A stretch of DNA of 64,000 nt from Streptomyces griseoaurantiacus (GCA_014656015.1 BNBP01000033.1:1-64000); one strand, 5' to 3'; shown: positions 41,232 through 50,810, counted from the first letter of the stretch. Numbers and translations are program-made. The notes: a model not told the origin generated them from the sequence alone.

Positions 41232-42380
41232 TCAGTTCCGGTCGCCGCCGAAGCGGGCCAGGTCCTCGGGGGAGGGGGCCTCCAGGAGGGACTCGGCGCC
41301 GCCGTCGAGCATGCGGGCCGTCTCCGTGGAGCGGGGGAGCATCGTCTTCTCGTAGTCGCGCACCGCGTCGTCGACCGTGGCGCAGCGGGAGAGGGCGAGG
41401 GCCAGCTCACAGGCGTCGAGCATGGCGAGGTTGACGCCGACGCCGAGCGGCGGCATGAGGTGCGCGGCGTCCCCGAGGAGGGCCACGGTGGGGGAGTGCT
41501 CCCAGGTGTGCGGCACGGGGAGGGCGAGGATCGGGCGGTCGACGTAGGGGCCGTCGTTGTCGGTGATCAACCGCAGCAGCTCCGGAGACCAGCCGTCGTA
41601 GTCGCGCAGCAGGTGGGCGCGGATGCCCTCGGTGTCCTCCGGGCGCAGCCCGGCGCGGGCGAGCCAGTCCGCGGGGGTCCTGCGGATGAGGTAGACCCGC
41701 ATGTGGCCGCCGCTGTTGCGCTGGGCGAAGAGGCAGCGCTCGCCGTCGGCGGCGTGCGCGTTGCCCTTGCCGACCAGCTCGGACAGTTCGGGGTGCCGGG
41801 TGTCCAGGTCGTCGAACCAGGCTTCGAGGAAGTGGACGCCGGTGTGGACGGGGGCCGCGGGGGAGACCGCGGCGCGGACCCGGGAGAAGGCGCCGTCCGC
41901 GCCGATCACGAGGTCCGTCTCGACGGACGTGCCGTCGGCGAACGTCAGGGTGCGCGGGCCCTCGGCCGGTCCGCCGACCGCGGTGAGCGCCTGGCCCCAC
42001 CGGACCGTGCCGGGGGTGAGCGAGCGGAGCAGGAGGCCGGTGAGCTGGCCGCGGTCGATCTCGGGGGCGGCGGTCTCGCCCTCGGCGGGCACGTGGTGGC
42101 CCAGCAGCCGCCCCGAGGAGTCGAGTTGGCGCATCTCCTGGCTCTCGGGCCGGGCCAGGGCGAAGAACTCCTCCAGCAGGCCGGCCTCGCGCAGGGCGAT
42201 CTGGCCGTCGTCCTCGTGCAGGTCGAGGGAGCCGCCCTGGTTGCGGGAGTCCGCCTCCGGGGCGCGGTCGTACACGGTCACGTCGAGGCCGTGCCGCTGC
42301 AGGATGCGGGCGCAGGTCAGGCCGCCGGGGCCCGCTCCGACGACGCTGATCCGGGCGCGGGCAGGGGTGGGTGAGGTCAT
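41232..42380 (-). CDS. FAD-dependent monooxygenase (TetX/PHBH-like)
   Basis: A 382-residue flavoprotein. It has the FAD-binding VVGAGPGGLTCARILQRHG near the N-terminus, the DG fingerprint (DLVIGADGAFSRVR) in the middle and GDAAHLMPPLGVGVNLAMLDA near the C-terminus. This motif trio is typical of group A aromatic hydroxylases and tetracycline-inactivating TetX enzymes; an NQGGSLDLHEDDG segment also resembles TetX. No TetX substrate assignment can be made. A divergent TetR gene lies 135 bases away, so it is probably induced by the compound it oxidises. Confidence 0.88.
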   Translation of the reverse strand: MTSPTPARARISVVGAGPGGLTCARILQRHGLDVTVYDRAPEADSRNQGGSLDLHEDDGQIALREAGLLEEFFALARPESQEMRQLDSSGRLLGHHVPAEGETAAPEIDRGQLTGLLLRSLTPGTVRWGQALTAVGGPAEGPRTLTFADGTSVETDLVIGADGAFSRVRAAVSPAAPVHTGVHFLEAWFDDLDTRHPELSELVGKGNAHAADGERCLFAQRNSGGHMRVYLIRRTPADWLARAGLRPEDTEGIRAHLLRDYDGWSPELLRLITDNDGPYVDRPILALPVPHTWEHSPTVALLGDAAHLMPPLGVGVNLAMLDACELALALSRCATVDDAVRDYEKTMLPRSTETARMLDGGAESLLEAPSPEDLARFGGDRN

Positions 42381-42444
42381 GGCGGGGCTCCAGGGGTCGT
42401 CACGGTGGCCTCGGCGCCCTCGGCGCCGGCCGGTGCCACCACCA

Positions 42445-42497
42445 AAGCAGAAGTGAGTACGAAAGTGCAACCAGTTCAGTTTCTGCTTCGGTTCAGT
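42445..42497. promoter_or_regulatory. Operator region between the monooxygenase and TetR genes
   Basis: AAGCAGAA (42445-42452) and TTCTGCTT (42481-42488) are a perfect 8-bp inverted repeat with a 28-nt spacer. GTTCAGT occurs twice, at 42474 and 42491. The region is AT-richer than its surroundings and lies between divergent starts, a typical place for the TetR binding site. Confidence 0.5.
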
Positions 42498-42515
42498 CTG
42501 GGTTACGGTGAGGGC

Positions 42516-43136
42516 ATGCCGGACACCTCCCCACCCCCCGGACCCTCCGAGGCACGGCCCCCCGTCGGCCGCCGTGAACGCAAGAAGGCCGCGACACGGC
42601 GGGCCATCGCCGACGCGGCCCTCGCACTCTTCCTGGAGCACGGCTTCGAGCGCGTGAGCGTCCGCGACGTCGCCGAGCGGGCGGACGTGTCGACGACGAC
42701 CCTCTTCGCGCACTTCCCCAGCAAGGAATCGCTGGTCTTCGACCGCGAGGAGGACATCGACGCGCGGCTGCGCGACTGCGTCCGGGACCGGCCCGAGGGG
42801 CAGAGCGTGATGGAGGCGCTGCGCGCGCACGCCCTGCGCTCCTGGATCCCGGTGGCGACGGACCCGCTCGGCGAGCGGTACCTCGCCCTGGTCGACGGCA
42901 CGCCGGCGCTGCGGGAGTACGGCGAACGCATGTGGATGCGCCATGCGAAGACCCTCGGCGGAGCCCTCGCCCGGGAACTGGGCCGCGAGCCCGACGACCT
43001 CGCGTGCGCGGCCCTCGCCCGCTTCGTCCTGGAGGTCCCCGCTCTCACGCGCGGCCGCGAGGACCCCGGGGCGAGCGTGGAGAAGGTCTTCGACCTGCTG
43101 CTGCACGGCTGGGAGTCGGAGGAGGCCCCGGGCTGA
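42516..43136 (+). CDS. TetR-family regulator, divergent from the monooxygenase
   Basis: A 206-residue regulator with the helix-turn-helix VRDVAERADVSTTTLFAHFPSKESLVF and a helical C-terminal domain like the TetR_C17 type (ESLVFDREEDIDARLRDCV). The short proline-rich N-terminus is followed by GRRERKKAATRRAIADAA. The divergent arrangement predicts control of the adjacent monooxygenase and itself. Ligand unknown. Confidence 0.88.
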   Translation: MPDTSPPPGPSEARPPVGRRERKKAATRRAIADAALALFLEHGFERVSVRDVAERADVSTTTLFAHFPSKESLVFDREEDIDARLRDCVRDRPEGQSVMEALRAHALRSWIPVATDPLGERYLALVDGTPALREYGERMWMRHAKTLGGALARELGREPDDLACAALARFVLEVPALTRGREDPGASVEKVFDLLLHGWESEEAPG

Positions 43137-43274
43137 CCCCGCGGTATCCCGGGTGGCCGTTCGTAGGATCGATCCTCGGGCACGGTGCCGTCCGCCCGGA
43201 GGCGGGAACCGCAACCCGCCTCCCCGCTCCCGCGTCCTACACGAGGGACGGCCGCCGAACACCCGGGAGAGCAC

Positions 43275-43595
43275 GTGACGAAGAAGGACCGGTCGAAGGA
43301 GACACCGGAGGACAAGGACCGCGAGAGGTGGCTCGCGCGGTTCCAGCTGCGGCTGGTCACACAGCCGGGCGTGGACCGGGAGGTCGTCCTGCGGGCCGTC
43401 AAGGAGGTCACGGCGCACTGCGCGGAGACGGGGGAGAGCCCGCGCGCCGCCTTCGGCGACCCGGACGACCACGCCGTGAAGGCGGCCGCGCGGCTGGTGC
43501 CGCCGGAGCGGGCGGAGCGGGACCGGCGGCAGAACGGGGTGCTGAAGAGGCTCAAGTCCATGGGCCGCAGGGCCGGGGAGATCGCCGACATCTGA
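43275..43595 (+). CDS. Small charged hypothetical protein
   Basis: A 106-residue soluble, highly charged protein (KKDRSKETPEDKDRERWLARFQLRL...). A VDREVVLRAVKEVTAHCAETGESPRAAFGDPDDHAVKAAARL core resembles the PPE-helix repeat in some actinobacterial regulators (a DUF1048/HAAS-like helix pair), but similarity is too short to assign. The GTG start follows GGGAGAG. It lies between the TetR gene and glnE on the same strand. Function unknown. Confidence 0.6.
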   Translation: MTKKDRSKETPEDKDRERWLARFQLRLVTQPGVDREVVLRAVKEVTAHCAETGESPRAAFGDPDDHAVKAAARLVPPERAERDRRQNGVLKRLKSMGRRAGEIADI

Positions 43596-43778
43596 GCGGA
43601 CACGGCGAGCGTGCGGGCCAGGCGTCGCCGGACGGGCGGGACTTCCGCGACACGCCCCTCGCCGCGCGCACCCGTACCGCAGGCCGTCCCGAGCACCGGG
43701 GGATCACGCGGAGCCGCCCCGGGCCTGTGCGGATAGGCTCACCTCCGGACTAACCCGATCACGCGACCGGAGGCCGGA

Positions 43779-46700
43779 ATGACGATGCCGGGGCGCAGGA
43801 GCAGTACCTACACGCGACTGCTGCGGCACGGGTTCACCGATCCGTCCGCCTCCGAGCGCCTGCTCGACGCCCCCGAACTCGCCGCCGTCCGCGCCGACCC
43901 CGTCCTCCTGGAGGCCCTCGGCGCCACCGCCGACCCCGACTCCGCCCTGCTCGGACTCGTCCGCCTGCTGGAGGCCCAGCCCGGCGAGACCGCGCGGCAC
44001 GAACTGCTGGACACCCTGATAGCGGCCAAGCCGCTGCGCGACCGGCTGCTCGGAGTCCTCGGCGCCTCCACCGCCCTCGCCGACCACCTCGCCCGGCATC
44101 CCGGCGACTGGCAGGCCCTGGTCACCTACGAACCGCGGGACCTGCACCCCGGGGTCCCCGAGTTCGCGCGCGCCCTCGCCGAGGCCGACGACCCCGTCGC
44201 CCTGCGCGTCGCCTACCGCCGCTGCCTGCTCTCGCTCGCCGCGCGCGACGTGTGCGGCACCACCGACCTCGCCCAGACCGCCGCCGAACTCGCCGACCTC
44301 GCCACCGCCACCCTGCGCGCCGCCCTCGCCCTCGCCGAGGCCGCGGCGCCCGAGGACGCCGCCCTGTGCCGGCTCGCCGTCATCGCGATGGGAAAGTGCG
44401 GCGGCCACGAGCTGAACTACGTCTCCGACGTCGACGTCATCTTCGTCGCCGAACCGGCCGGCCCCGCCGAGGGCACCGAGGAGACCCGGGCACTGCAGGC
44501 AGCCACCCGGCTCGCCTCGCACCTGATGCGGATCTGCTCCGAGACCACCGTCGAGGGCAGCATCTGGCCCGTCGACGCCAACCTCCGCCCCGAGGGCCGC
44601 AACGGCCCCCTCGTCCGCACCCTGAGCAGCCACCTCGCCTACTACCAGCGGTGGGCCAAGACCTGGGAGTTCCAGGCACTGCTCAAGGCCCGCCCGGTCG
44701 CCGGCGACGCCGAACTCGGCGCGGCCTACCTGGACGCCGTCTCGCCGCTGGTCTGGGAGGCCGCCGAGCGCGAGAACTTCGTCGCCGACGTGCAGAAGAT
44801 GCGCCGCCGGGTGATCGACAACATCCCCGCCGCCGAGCTCGAACGCGAACTCAAACTCGCCCCCGGCGGACTGCGGGACGTCGAGTTCGCCGTGCAGCTC
44901 CTCCAGCTCGTGCACGGCCGCTCCGACATGAGCCTGCGCAGCCGCACCACCCTCGACGCGCTGGCCGCCCTCGCCGCGGGCGGCTACGTCGGCCGCACCG
45001 ACGCCGAGCAGCTCGACGCCGCCTACCGCTTCCTGCGCACCATGGAGCACCGCATCCAGCTCCACCGGCTGCGCCGCACCCACCTCGTCCCCGAGGACGA
45101 GGCCGACCTGCGGCGCCTGGGCCGCTCGCTCGGCCTGCGTACCGACCCCGTCGCCGCCCTCACCCGCGAGTGGAAGCGGCACGCCGGCGTCGTACGGCGG
45201 CTGCACGAGAAGCTGTTCTACCGGCCGCTGCTCGACGCCGTCGCCCAGCTCGCCCCCGGCGAGGCCCGGCTCAGCCCCGGCGCCGCCCGCGAACGCCTCG
45301 TCGCCCTCGGCTACGCCGACCCCGCCGCCGCCCTGCGCCACCTGGAGGCGCTCGCCTCCGGCGTCAGCCGCAAGGCCGCCATCCAGCGCACTCTGCTGCC
45401 CGTGCTCCTCGGCTGGTTCGCCGACTCCGCCGACCCCGACGCCGGACTGCTCAACTTCCGCAAGGTCTCCGACGCGCTCGGCCAGACCCCCTGGTACCTG
45501 CGGCTGCTGCGGGACGAGGGCGCCGCCGCGGAGAACCTCGCCCGCGTCCTGTCCGCCGGGCGCATGACCCCCGACCTGCTGATGCGGGCCCCGGAGGCGG
45601 TCGCGCTGCTCGGCGACGGGGGCGGGCGAAGGCACGGCGTCGGGCTCGCCCCGCGCTCCCGCGAGCGGCTCGAACAGGAGATCATCGCCGCCGTGGGGCG
45701 CGCCGAGAACGCCGAACAGGCGGTCACCGCCGCCCGCGGGGTCCGCCGCCGCGAGCTGTTCCGCACCGCCGCCGCCGACATCGTCGGCTCCTACGGCACC
45801 GAGGAGACGCCCGTCGAGGCCGACCAGGGCGCACTGGTCGACCTCGTCGGCGGGGCGATCTCCGACATCACCGCCGCCACCCTCGCCGGGACCCTGCGGG
45901 CCGTGGTCCGCGAACACTGGGGCGACACCCTGCCCACCCGGTTCGCCATCATCGGCATGGGCCGCTTCGGCGGCCACGAACTCGGCTACGGCTCCGACGC
46001 CGACGTCCTCTTCGTGCACGAGCCGCGCGAGGGCGTCGACGAGACGGAGGCGGGACGGGCCGCCAACGCCGTCGTCACCGAGATGCGGCGGCTGCTGCAG
46101 TTCCCGAGCACCGACCCGCCGCTGCTCATCGACGCGGATCTGCGCCCCGAGGGCAAGTCCGGACCGCTGGTGCGCACGCTGACCTCGTACGCCGCCTACT
46201 ACCGCCGGTGGTCGCTGGGCTGGGAGGCGCAGGCGCTGCTGCGGGCCGAGCCGGTGGCGGGGGACACCGGGCTGGGAGCGCGGTTCGTGGAGCTGATCGA
46301 CCCGCTGCGCTACCCGCGGGGCGGCCTGGGGGAGGACGCGATCCGGGAGATCCGGCGGCTCAAGGCGCGGATGGAGGTGGAGCGGCTCCCCCGGGGCGCC
46401 GATCCGACCCTGCACACCAAGCTGGGCCGGGGCGGGCTGTCCGACGTGGAGTGGACGGTGCAGCTCATGCAGATGCGGCACGGCCACGAGGTGCCCGAGC
46501 TGCGCACCACCCGGACGCGGGCCGGTCTCGAGGCGGCACGGGAGGCGGGGCTGCTGTCGGCGGAGGACGCGGCGACGCTGGACGAGGCATGGGTGCTGGC
46601 CACCCGCGTGCGCAACGCGGTCATGCTGGTGCGGGGCCGGGCCGGGGACACCTTCCCCTCCGACGCCCGGGAGCTGGCGGCGGTCGGCCGGTACCTGGGC

Positions 46701-46796
46701 TACGGCCCCGGCCACGTCGGCGACATGCTCGACGACTACCGCCGCACCACCCGCCTGGCCCGCGCGGTGGCGGAGAGCCTCTTCTACGACGCGTGA
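43779..46796 (+). CDS. glnE: Bifunctional glutamine synthetase adenylyltransferase/adenylyl-removing enzyme
   Basis: A 1,005-residue enzyme that adenylylates and deadenylylates glutamine synthetase. Two nucleotidyltransferase domains are present: GKCGGHELNYVSDVDVIF near residues 204-222 (adenylyl-removing half) and GMGRFGGHELGYGSDADVLF near 725-745 (adenylyltransferase half), each with the DxD metal-binding pair and each followed by a GlnE-like helical segment (DANLRPEGRNGPLVRTL; DADLRPEGKSGPLVRTL). Length is normal for actinobacteria. The ATG was chosen over nearby in-frame options. In Streptomyces GlnE acts on GlnA; it lies 3.5 kb from the glnA2-like gene but is not co-transcribed with it. 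Confidence 0.95.
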   Translation: MTMPGRRSSTYTRLLRHGFTDPSASERLLDAPELAAVRADPVLLEALGATADPDSALLGLVRLLEAQPGETARHELLDTLIAAKPLRDRLLGVLGASTALADHLARHPGDWQALVTYEPRDLHPGVPEFARALAEADDPVALRVAYRRCLLSLAARDVCGTTDLAQTAAELADLATATLRAALALAEAAAPEDAALCRLAVIAMGKCGGHELNYVSDVDVIFVAEPAGPAEGTEETRALQAATRLASHLMRICSETTVEGSIWPVDANLRPEGRNGPLVRTLSSHLAYYQRWAKTWEFQALLKARPVAGDAELGAAYLDAVSPLVWEAAERENFVADVQKMRRRVIDNIPAAELERELKLAPGGLRDVEFAVQLLQLVHGRSDMSLRSRTTLDALAALAAGGYVGRTDAEQLDAAYRFLRTMEHRIQLHRLRRTHLVPEDEADLRRLGRSLGLRTDPVAALTREWKRHAGVVRRLHEKLFYRPLLDAVAQLAPGEARLSPGAARERLVALGYADPAAALRHLEALASGVSRKAAIQRTLLPVLLGWFADSADPDAGLLNFRKVSDALGQTPWYLRLLRDEGAAAENLARVLSAGRMTPDLLMRAPEAVALLGDGGGRRHGVGLAPRSRERLEQEIIAAVGRAENAEQAVTAARGVRRRELFRTAAADIVGSYGTEETPVEADQGALVDLVGGAISDITAATLAGTLRAVVREHWGDTLPTRFAIIGMGRFGGHELGYGSDADVLFVHEPREGVDETEAGRAANAVVTEMRRLLQFPSTDPPLLIDADLRPEGKSGPLVRTLTSYAAYYRRWSLGWEAQALLRAEPVAGDTGLGARFVELIDPLRYPRGGLGEDAIREIRRLKARMEVERLPRGADPTLHTKLGRGGLSDVEWTVQLMQMRHGHEVPELRTTRTRAGLEAAREAGLLSAEDAATLDEAWVLATRVRNAVMLVRGRAGDTFPSDARELAAVGRYLGYGPGHVGDMLDDYRRTTRLARAVAESLFYDA

Positions 46797-46840
46797 ACCC
46801 CGAGGGTCAGGGGCCGGGTGCCAGGGCCGGGGGCCGAGGG

Positions 46841-47797
46841 CTAGGGGCGCGGGGGGCTGCGCACATGGCTCTCCTCGGTCCCGGCCGCCGTGACCGGGGC
46901 CGCCGCCTCCTGGGCCGCCGTGACCGGGGCCTCCGGGGCCGGGGCCGGCGGATCCGCGGGTGCCCCCGGGGGCGCGTCGCGCCCGGAGCCCACCGTGCGG
47001 GAGGACGAGACCGCCGGCCGGCGCGGCAGCGCGTACGGCCGTGCCCCGTACCAGACCGCCGCCACGCCGAAGCCCAGCGTCAGGCACAGCACGCCCCCCA
47101 CCGCGTCCAGCCAGAAGTGGTTGGCCGTGGCGACGATGACCACCAGCGTCGCCGCCGGGTACAGCAGGCCCAGTATCCGCACCCACGGCAGTCTCGCCAG
47201 GGCGAAGATCGTCAGCCCGCACCACAGCGCCCAGCCGATGTGCATCGAGGGCATGGCCGCGTACTGGTTGGACATGTCCTTCAGGTCCCCCGAGGCCATC
47301 GACCCCCACGTCCGGTGCACCACCACCGTGTCGACGAAGCCGCCCCCCGGCATCAGGCGCGGCGGGGCGAGGGGGAAGAGGTAGTAGCCCAGCAGCGCCA
47401 CGCCCGTCGTTGCGAACAGGGCCGTCCGCGCGGCCCCGTAGCGGCCCGGATGGCTCTTGTACAGCCAGGCCAGGACGCCCACCGTCACGAGGAAGTGCAG
47501 CGTGGCGTAGTAGTAGTTCATGCCGACGATCAGCCACGTCACCGAGTTGACCGTGTGGTTGACCGAGTCCTCGACGGCGATCCCCAGGTGCCGCTCCAGC
47601 CCCCACACCCAGTCCGTGTTCCGCAGCGCCTCCCCGCGACGCTCCGGCACCGCGTTGCGGATCAGGGAGTAGGTCCAGTAGCTCACCGCTGTCAGCAGCA
47701 CCTCGAACCACAGACGAGGCGCACGCGGGGCCCGAGGCCGGCGCGGGAAGCCCTGCTCCGCGCGGCCTTCCTGCAGGGACGCGGTCGTCTCACCCAT
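46841..47797 (-). CDS. PAP2-superfamily membrane phosphatase
   Basis: A 318-residue integral membrane protein with about six helices. The PAP2 active-site elements are MPSMHIGWALWCG (the second motif PSxH) and ATANHFWLDAVGG (third motif with the catalytic histidine); the first motif region holds LAPPRLMPGGG and resembles the inositol-phosphorylceramide-synthase-like branch. It likely dephosphorylates a lipid such as an isoprenoid phosphate. The last 60 residues are an Ala/Pro-rich cytoplasmic tail. A GTG six bases upstream of the ATG is an alternative start. It converges with glnE. Confidence 0.85.
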   Translation of the reverse strand: MGETTASLQEGRAEQGFPRRPRAPRAPRLWFEVLLTAVSYWTYSLIRNAVPERRGEALRNTDWVWGLERHLGIAVEDSVNHTVNSVTWLIVGMNYYYATLHFLVTVGVLAWLYKSHPGRYGAARTALFATTGVALLGYYLFPLAPPRLMPGGGFVDTVVVHRTWGSMASGDLKDMSNQYAAMPSMHIGWALWCGLTIFALARLPWVRILGLLYPAATLVVIVATANHFWLDAVGGVLCLTLGFGVAAVWYGARPYALPRRPAVSSSRTVGSGRDAPPGAPADPPAPAPEAPVTAAQEAAAPVTAAGTEESHVRSPPRP

Positions 47798-47877
47798 GGG
47801 CACAGAGTCTGTCAGAGGAGGTCCTCCCTCGGATCCTCCTCCGGGTGGGCCCGTCCCGCACGTTCACGGGTGGAGAG

Positions 47878-47899
47878 CCGGGGTGCTTCTCCACCCCGG
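47878..47899 (-). terminator. Hairpin after malR
   Basis: CCGGGGTG (47878-47885) and CACCCCGG (47892-47899) are complementary 8-bp arms around a 6-nt loop, 24 bases beyond the malR stop. Confidence 0.7.
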
Positions 47900-47922
47900 G
47901 GAGGACTCAGCACCCGAATGGA

Positions 47923-49050
47923 CTACGCCCGGTTGCGGTCCCCGGGTGCGGACGCCGTGGACCCCCGCACCACCAGCTCCGGCATGAACACGAACTCGCT
48001 GTGCGGGGCCGGCGTGCCGCCGATCTCCTCGAGCAGCGTGCGCACCGCCGCCTGGCCCATCGCGGGGACCGGCTTGCGGACCGTCGTCAGCGGCGGGTCG
48101 GTGAAGGCGATGAGAGGGGAGTCGTCGAAGCCGACCACCGACACGTCCGTCGGGACCCGCAGCCCCCGCTGCCGGGCCGCCCGTATCGCGCCCAGGGCCA
48201 TCATGTCGCTCGCGCACACGACCGCCGTGCAGTTCCGGTCGATCAGCGCGCTGGTCGCCGCCTGGCCGCCCTCCAGCGTGTAGAGGGAGTGCTGGACCAG
48301 CTCCTCCTCGATCACGTCCGGGGCCAGACCGAGCAGCTCCTGCACCGTCCGGACGAAGCCCTCGATCTTGCGCTGCACCGGCACGAACCGCTTGGGCCCG
48401 AGGGCCAGTCCGATCCGCGTGTGGCCGAGGGAGACCAGGTGGGTCACGGCCAGCGCCGTGGCCGCCCGGTCGTCGGGGGAGATGAAGGGCGCCTGCACCT
48501 TCGGGGAGAAGCCGTCCACCAGGACGAAGGGCACGCCCTGGGCGCGCAGCCGCTCGTAGCGCTGCATGTCGGCGGTGGTGTCGGCGTGCAGTCCGGAGAC
48601 GTAGATGATGCCGGCGACCCCGCGGTCCACCAGCATCTCCGTCAGCTCGTCCTCCGTGGAGCCGCCGGGGGTCTGCGTGGCGAGCACCGGGGTGTAGCCC
48701 TGCCGGGTCAGCGCCTGGCCGATGACCTGCGCGAGCGCCGGGAAGATGGGGTTCTCCAGCTCGGGGGTGATCAGCCCCACCAGGCCCTCGCTGCGCTGCC
48801 GCAGCCGGACCGGACGCTCGTAGCCGAGCACGTCGAGGGCGGCGAGGACGGACTGGCGGGTGGTCGCGGCGACGCCCGGCTTCCCGTTGAGGACCCGGCT
48901 GACGGTCGCCTCGCTGACTCCCGCCTGCGCTGCGATGTCGGAAAGCCGTGTGGTCACGGGATGCGACTGTACCGGCCCCCTCGCCCCTCGCGCACCGGGC
49001 GCACGCCGGGTGCGGGCGGGCGTCCGGCCCGCGGCGGGCTGTTGCGTCAT
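47923..49050 (-). CDS. malR: LacI-family maltose/starch repressor MalR (Reg1)
   Basis: A 375-residue LacI/GalR-type regulator. The helix-turn-helix reads TTRLSDIAAQAGVSEATVSRVLNGKPGVAATTRQ, followed by a sugar-binding domain (LVGLITPELENPIFPALAQVIGQ...SVVGFDDSPLIAFTDPPLTTVRKP). The sequence matches Streptomyces MalR/Reg1, repressor of malEFG and of secreted amylases. The ATG at 49050 follows GAGGGAG but adds about 31 residues to the usual start (a GTG before TTRLSDIA); the longer start is given because of its ribosome-binding site. It is divergent from malE with CTTGCAG-type motifs between. Confidence 0.93.
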   Translation of the reverse strand: MTQQPAAGRTPARTRRAPGARGARGPVQSHPVTTRLSDIAAQAGVSEATVSRVLNGKPGVAATTRQSVLAALDVLGYERPVRLRQRSEGLVGLITPELENPIFPALAQVIGQALTRQGYTPVLATQTPGGSTEDELTEMLVDRGVAGIIYVSGLHADTTADMQRYERLRAQGVPFVLVDGFSPKVQAPFISPDDRAATALAVTHLVSLGHTRIGLALGPKRFVPVQRKIEGFVRTVQELLGLAPDVIEEELVQHSLYTLEGGQAATSALIDRNCTAVVCASDMMALGAIRAARQRGLRVPTDVSVVGFDDSPLIAFTDPPLTTVRKPVPAMGQAAVRTLLEEIGGTPAPHSEFVFMPELVVRGSTASAPGDRNRA

Positions 49051-49151
49051 CGCGCTCCCTCGTGAGTTCTGGGTAGGTGTCCGCGTGGGTGAGTGAGTGG
49101 GCCGGGGTCACCCCGCCGGGTGACACGCTTTCAGCGGCCTTCAGGGGACGC

Positions 49152-49210
49152 CTGCAAGGGATGATCCCCCGTCCCACCCCTTCGCGGCAAGGGCTTGCAG
49201 AGTCTTGCAC
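49152..49210. promoter_or_regulatory. MalR-type CTTGCAG motifs, group 1
   Basis: CTGCAAG at 49152-49158, GCAAG-GG-CTTGC at 49187-49198, CTTGCAG at 49194-49200 and CTTGCAC at 49204-49210. Streptomyces Reg1/MalR binds CTTGCAG-like repeats. This group is nearer malR and could control both directions. Confidence 0.75.
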
Positions 49211-49308
49211 AATGCGCCACCACCCGGTTTCCGCCCCGCTCCGCCCGTGGTGGCGCTCTATCGCACGGCTGCCGGGCACACATCACGGACGGGTAACTGT
49301 CATCAGTT

Positions 49309-49329
49309 CTTGCACTTTTTTGCTGCAAG
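49309..49329 (+). promoter_or_regulatory. MalR-type inverted repeat, group 2 (malE promoter)
   Basis: CTTGCAC (49309-49315) and CTGCAAG (49323-49329) face each other across 7 bases (TTTTTTG). They precede CGCTTACATCGCTGTTACG, a plausible malE promoter about 150-200 bases upstream of the start, so the mRNA leader would be long. Confidence 0.75.
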
Positions 49330-49528
49330 GTCTTTCGCGTCGCTTACATCGCTGTTACGTTCACGTCGCCCGGCGGCCCTCACCGCATTCGGCCAGGCCA
49401 CTTCCGGCCACGGACCCGGAGGCGGGGACACCCCCATCGGCGCGGCCGGCACCGGCAAGTCGGCGACGGGGACGGCGGACGGGACCGTCTCCCCGGCCCA
49501 CACGGGCACTCACCCTCAAGGAGAACTC

Positions 49529-50803
49529 ATGCGGCGTGGCATAGCGGCCACCGCGCTGGTGGCGTCCCTCGCCCTCGCGGCGACGGCCTGCGGCGGAAGC
49601 GACAGCGACAGCGGCAAGGCCGACGGTCCGGTCACCCTGACCTGGTGGGACACCTCCAACGCCACCAACGAGGCACCGACGTACAAGGCCCTCGTCGAGG
49701 AGTTCGAGGCGGCCAACAAGAACATCAAGGTCAAGTACGTCAACGTCCCCTTCGACCAGGCGCAGAACAAGTTCGACACCGCCGCCGGTTCCAAGGGCGC
49801 CCCCGACGTCCTGCGCTCCGAGGTCGGCTGGACCCCCGCCTTCGCCAAGAAGAGCTACCTCCTGCCGCTGGACGGCACCGAGGCCCTCGCCGACAGGTCC
49901 GAGTTCCGGTCCAGCCTGATCAAGCAGGCCCAGTACGAGGGCAAGACCTACGGTGTCCCGCTGGTCACCGACACCCTCGCGCTCGTCTACAACAAGGCCC
50001 TGTTCAAGAAGGCCGGCATCACCAAGGCCCCCACCACCTGGGACGAGCTGCGGGCCGACGCGGCCAAGGTCAAGGACAAGGCCGGCGTCGACGGCTACTG
50101 GGGCTCCACCGCCGGCTACTACGGCCAGCCCTTCCTCTACGGCGAGGGCACCGACACCGTCGACGCCGACGCCAAGAAGATCACCGTCAACTCCGCCGCG
50201 GCCAAGAAGGGCTACGGCACCTGGCTCGGCCTGTTCTCCGGCAAGGGCCTGCACAAGGCCGACACCACCGCCGACGCCTACGCCCACATCCAGGACGCGT
50301 TCGTCAGCGGCAAGGTCGCCGCGATCATCCAGGGCCCCTGGGAGATCACCAACTTCTACAAGGGCAGCGCCTTCAAGGACAAGGAGAACCTGGGCATCGC
50401 CACCGTCCCGGCCGGCTCCACCGGCAAGGCGGGCGCCCCGACCGGCGGCCACAACCTCTCCGTCTACGCCGGCTCCGACAAGGCCCACCAGTCGGCCGCG
50501 CTGAAGTTCGTGAAGTTCATGACCTCGGCGAAGTCCCAGGAGACCATCGCCCTGAAGAACTCCACGCTGCCCACCCGCGAGGACGCCTACACCGACAAGG
50601 TCAAGGCCGACCCCGGCATCGCCGGCTACCAGCAGGTGCTGTCCGCCGCCCAGCCGCGCCCCGCGCTGCCGGAGTACAGCTCCCTGTGGACGCCGCTCGA
50701 CACCGAACTGCCCAAGATCGCCGGCGGCAAGGAGTCCCTGGACAAGGGGCTGAGCAACACCGAACTCGCCTTCACCAAGCTGGTTCCCGACTTCGCCAAG
50801 TGA
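49529..50803 (+). CDS. malE: Maltodextrin-binding lipoprotein MalE
   Basis: A 424-residue ABC solute-binding protein. The lipobox is near LAATAC, with the cysteine at residue 21; the -3 position is Ala rather than Leu, which is slightly atypical. The mature protein begins VTLTWWDTSNATNEAPTYKALVEEF, a family 1 extracellular binding fold, and matches the maltose/maltodextrin proteins of Streptomyces. The ATG follows AAGGAG. The gene is the first of malEFG and has a hairpin before malF. Confidence 0.95.
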   Translation: MRRGIAATALVASLALAATACGGSDSDSGKADGPVTLTWWDTSNATNEAPTYKALVEEFEAANKNIKVKYVNVPFDQAQNKFDTAAGSKGAPDVLRSEVGWTPAFAKKSYLLPLDGTEALADRSEFRSSLIKQAQYEGKTYGVPLVTDTLALVYNKALFKKAGITKAPTTWDELRADAAKVKDKAGVDGYWGSTAGYYGQPFLYGEGTDTVDADAKKITVNSAAAKKGYGTWLGLFSGKGLHKADTTADAYAHIQDAFVSGKVAAIIQGPWEITNFYKGSAFKDKENLGIATVPAGSTGKAGAPTGGHNLSVYAGSDKAHQSAALKFVKFMTSAKSQETIALKNSTLPTREDAYTDKVKADPGIAGYQQVLSAAQPRPALPEYSSLWTPLDTELPKIAGGKESLDKGLSNTELAFTKLVPDFAK

Positions 50804-50810
50804 GTCCCGC

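Noticed and set aside
43704..47711. A minus-strand open frame of 1,335 codons opposite glnE
   Set aside because: It is Gly/Ala/Glu/Val-rich without motifs, and is the expected antisense shadow of a high-GC gene.
49205..49528. A longer N-terminus for MalE from the upstream ATG
   Set aside because: It would remove the signal peptide from the N-terminus and run through the MalR operators; the ATG at 49529 has AAGGAG.
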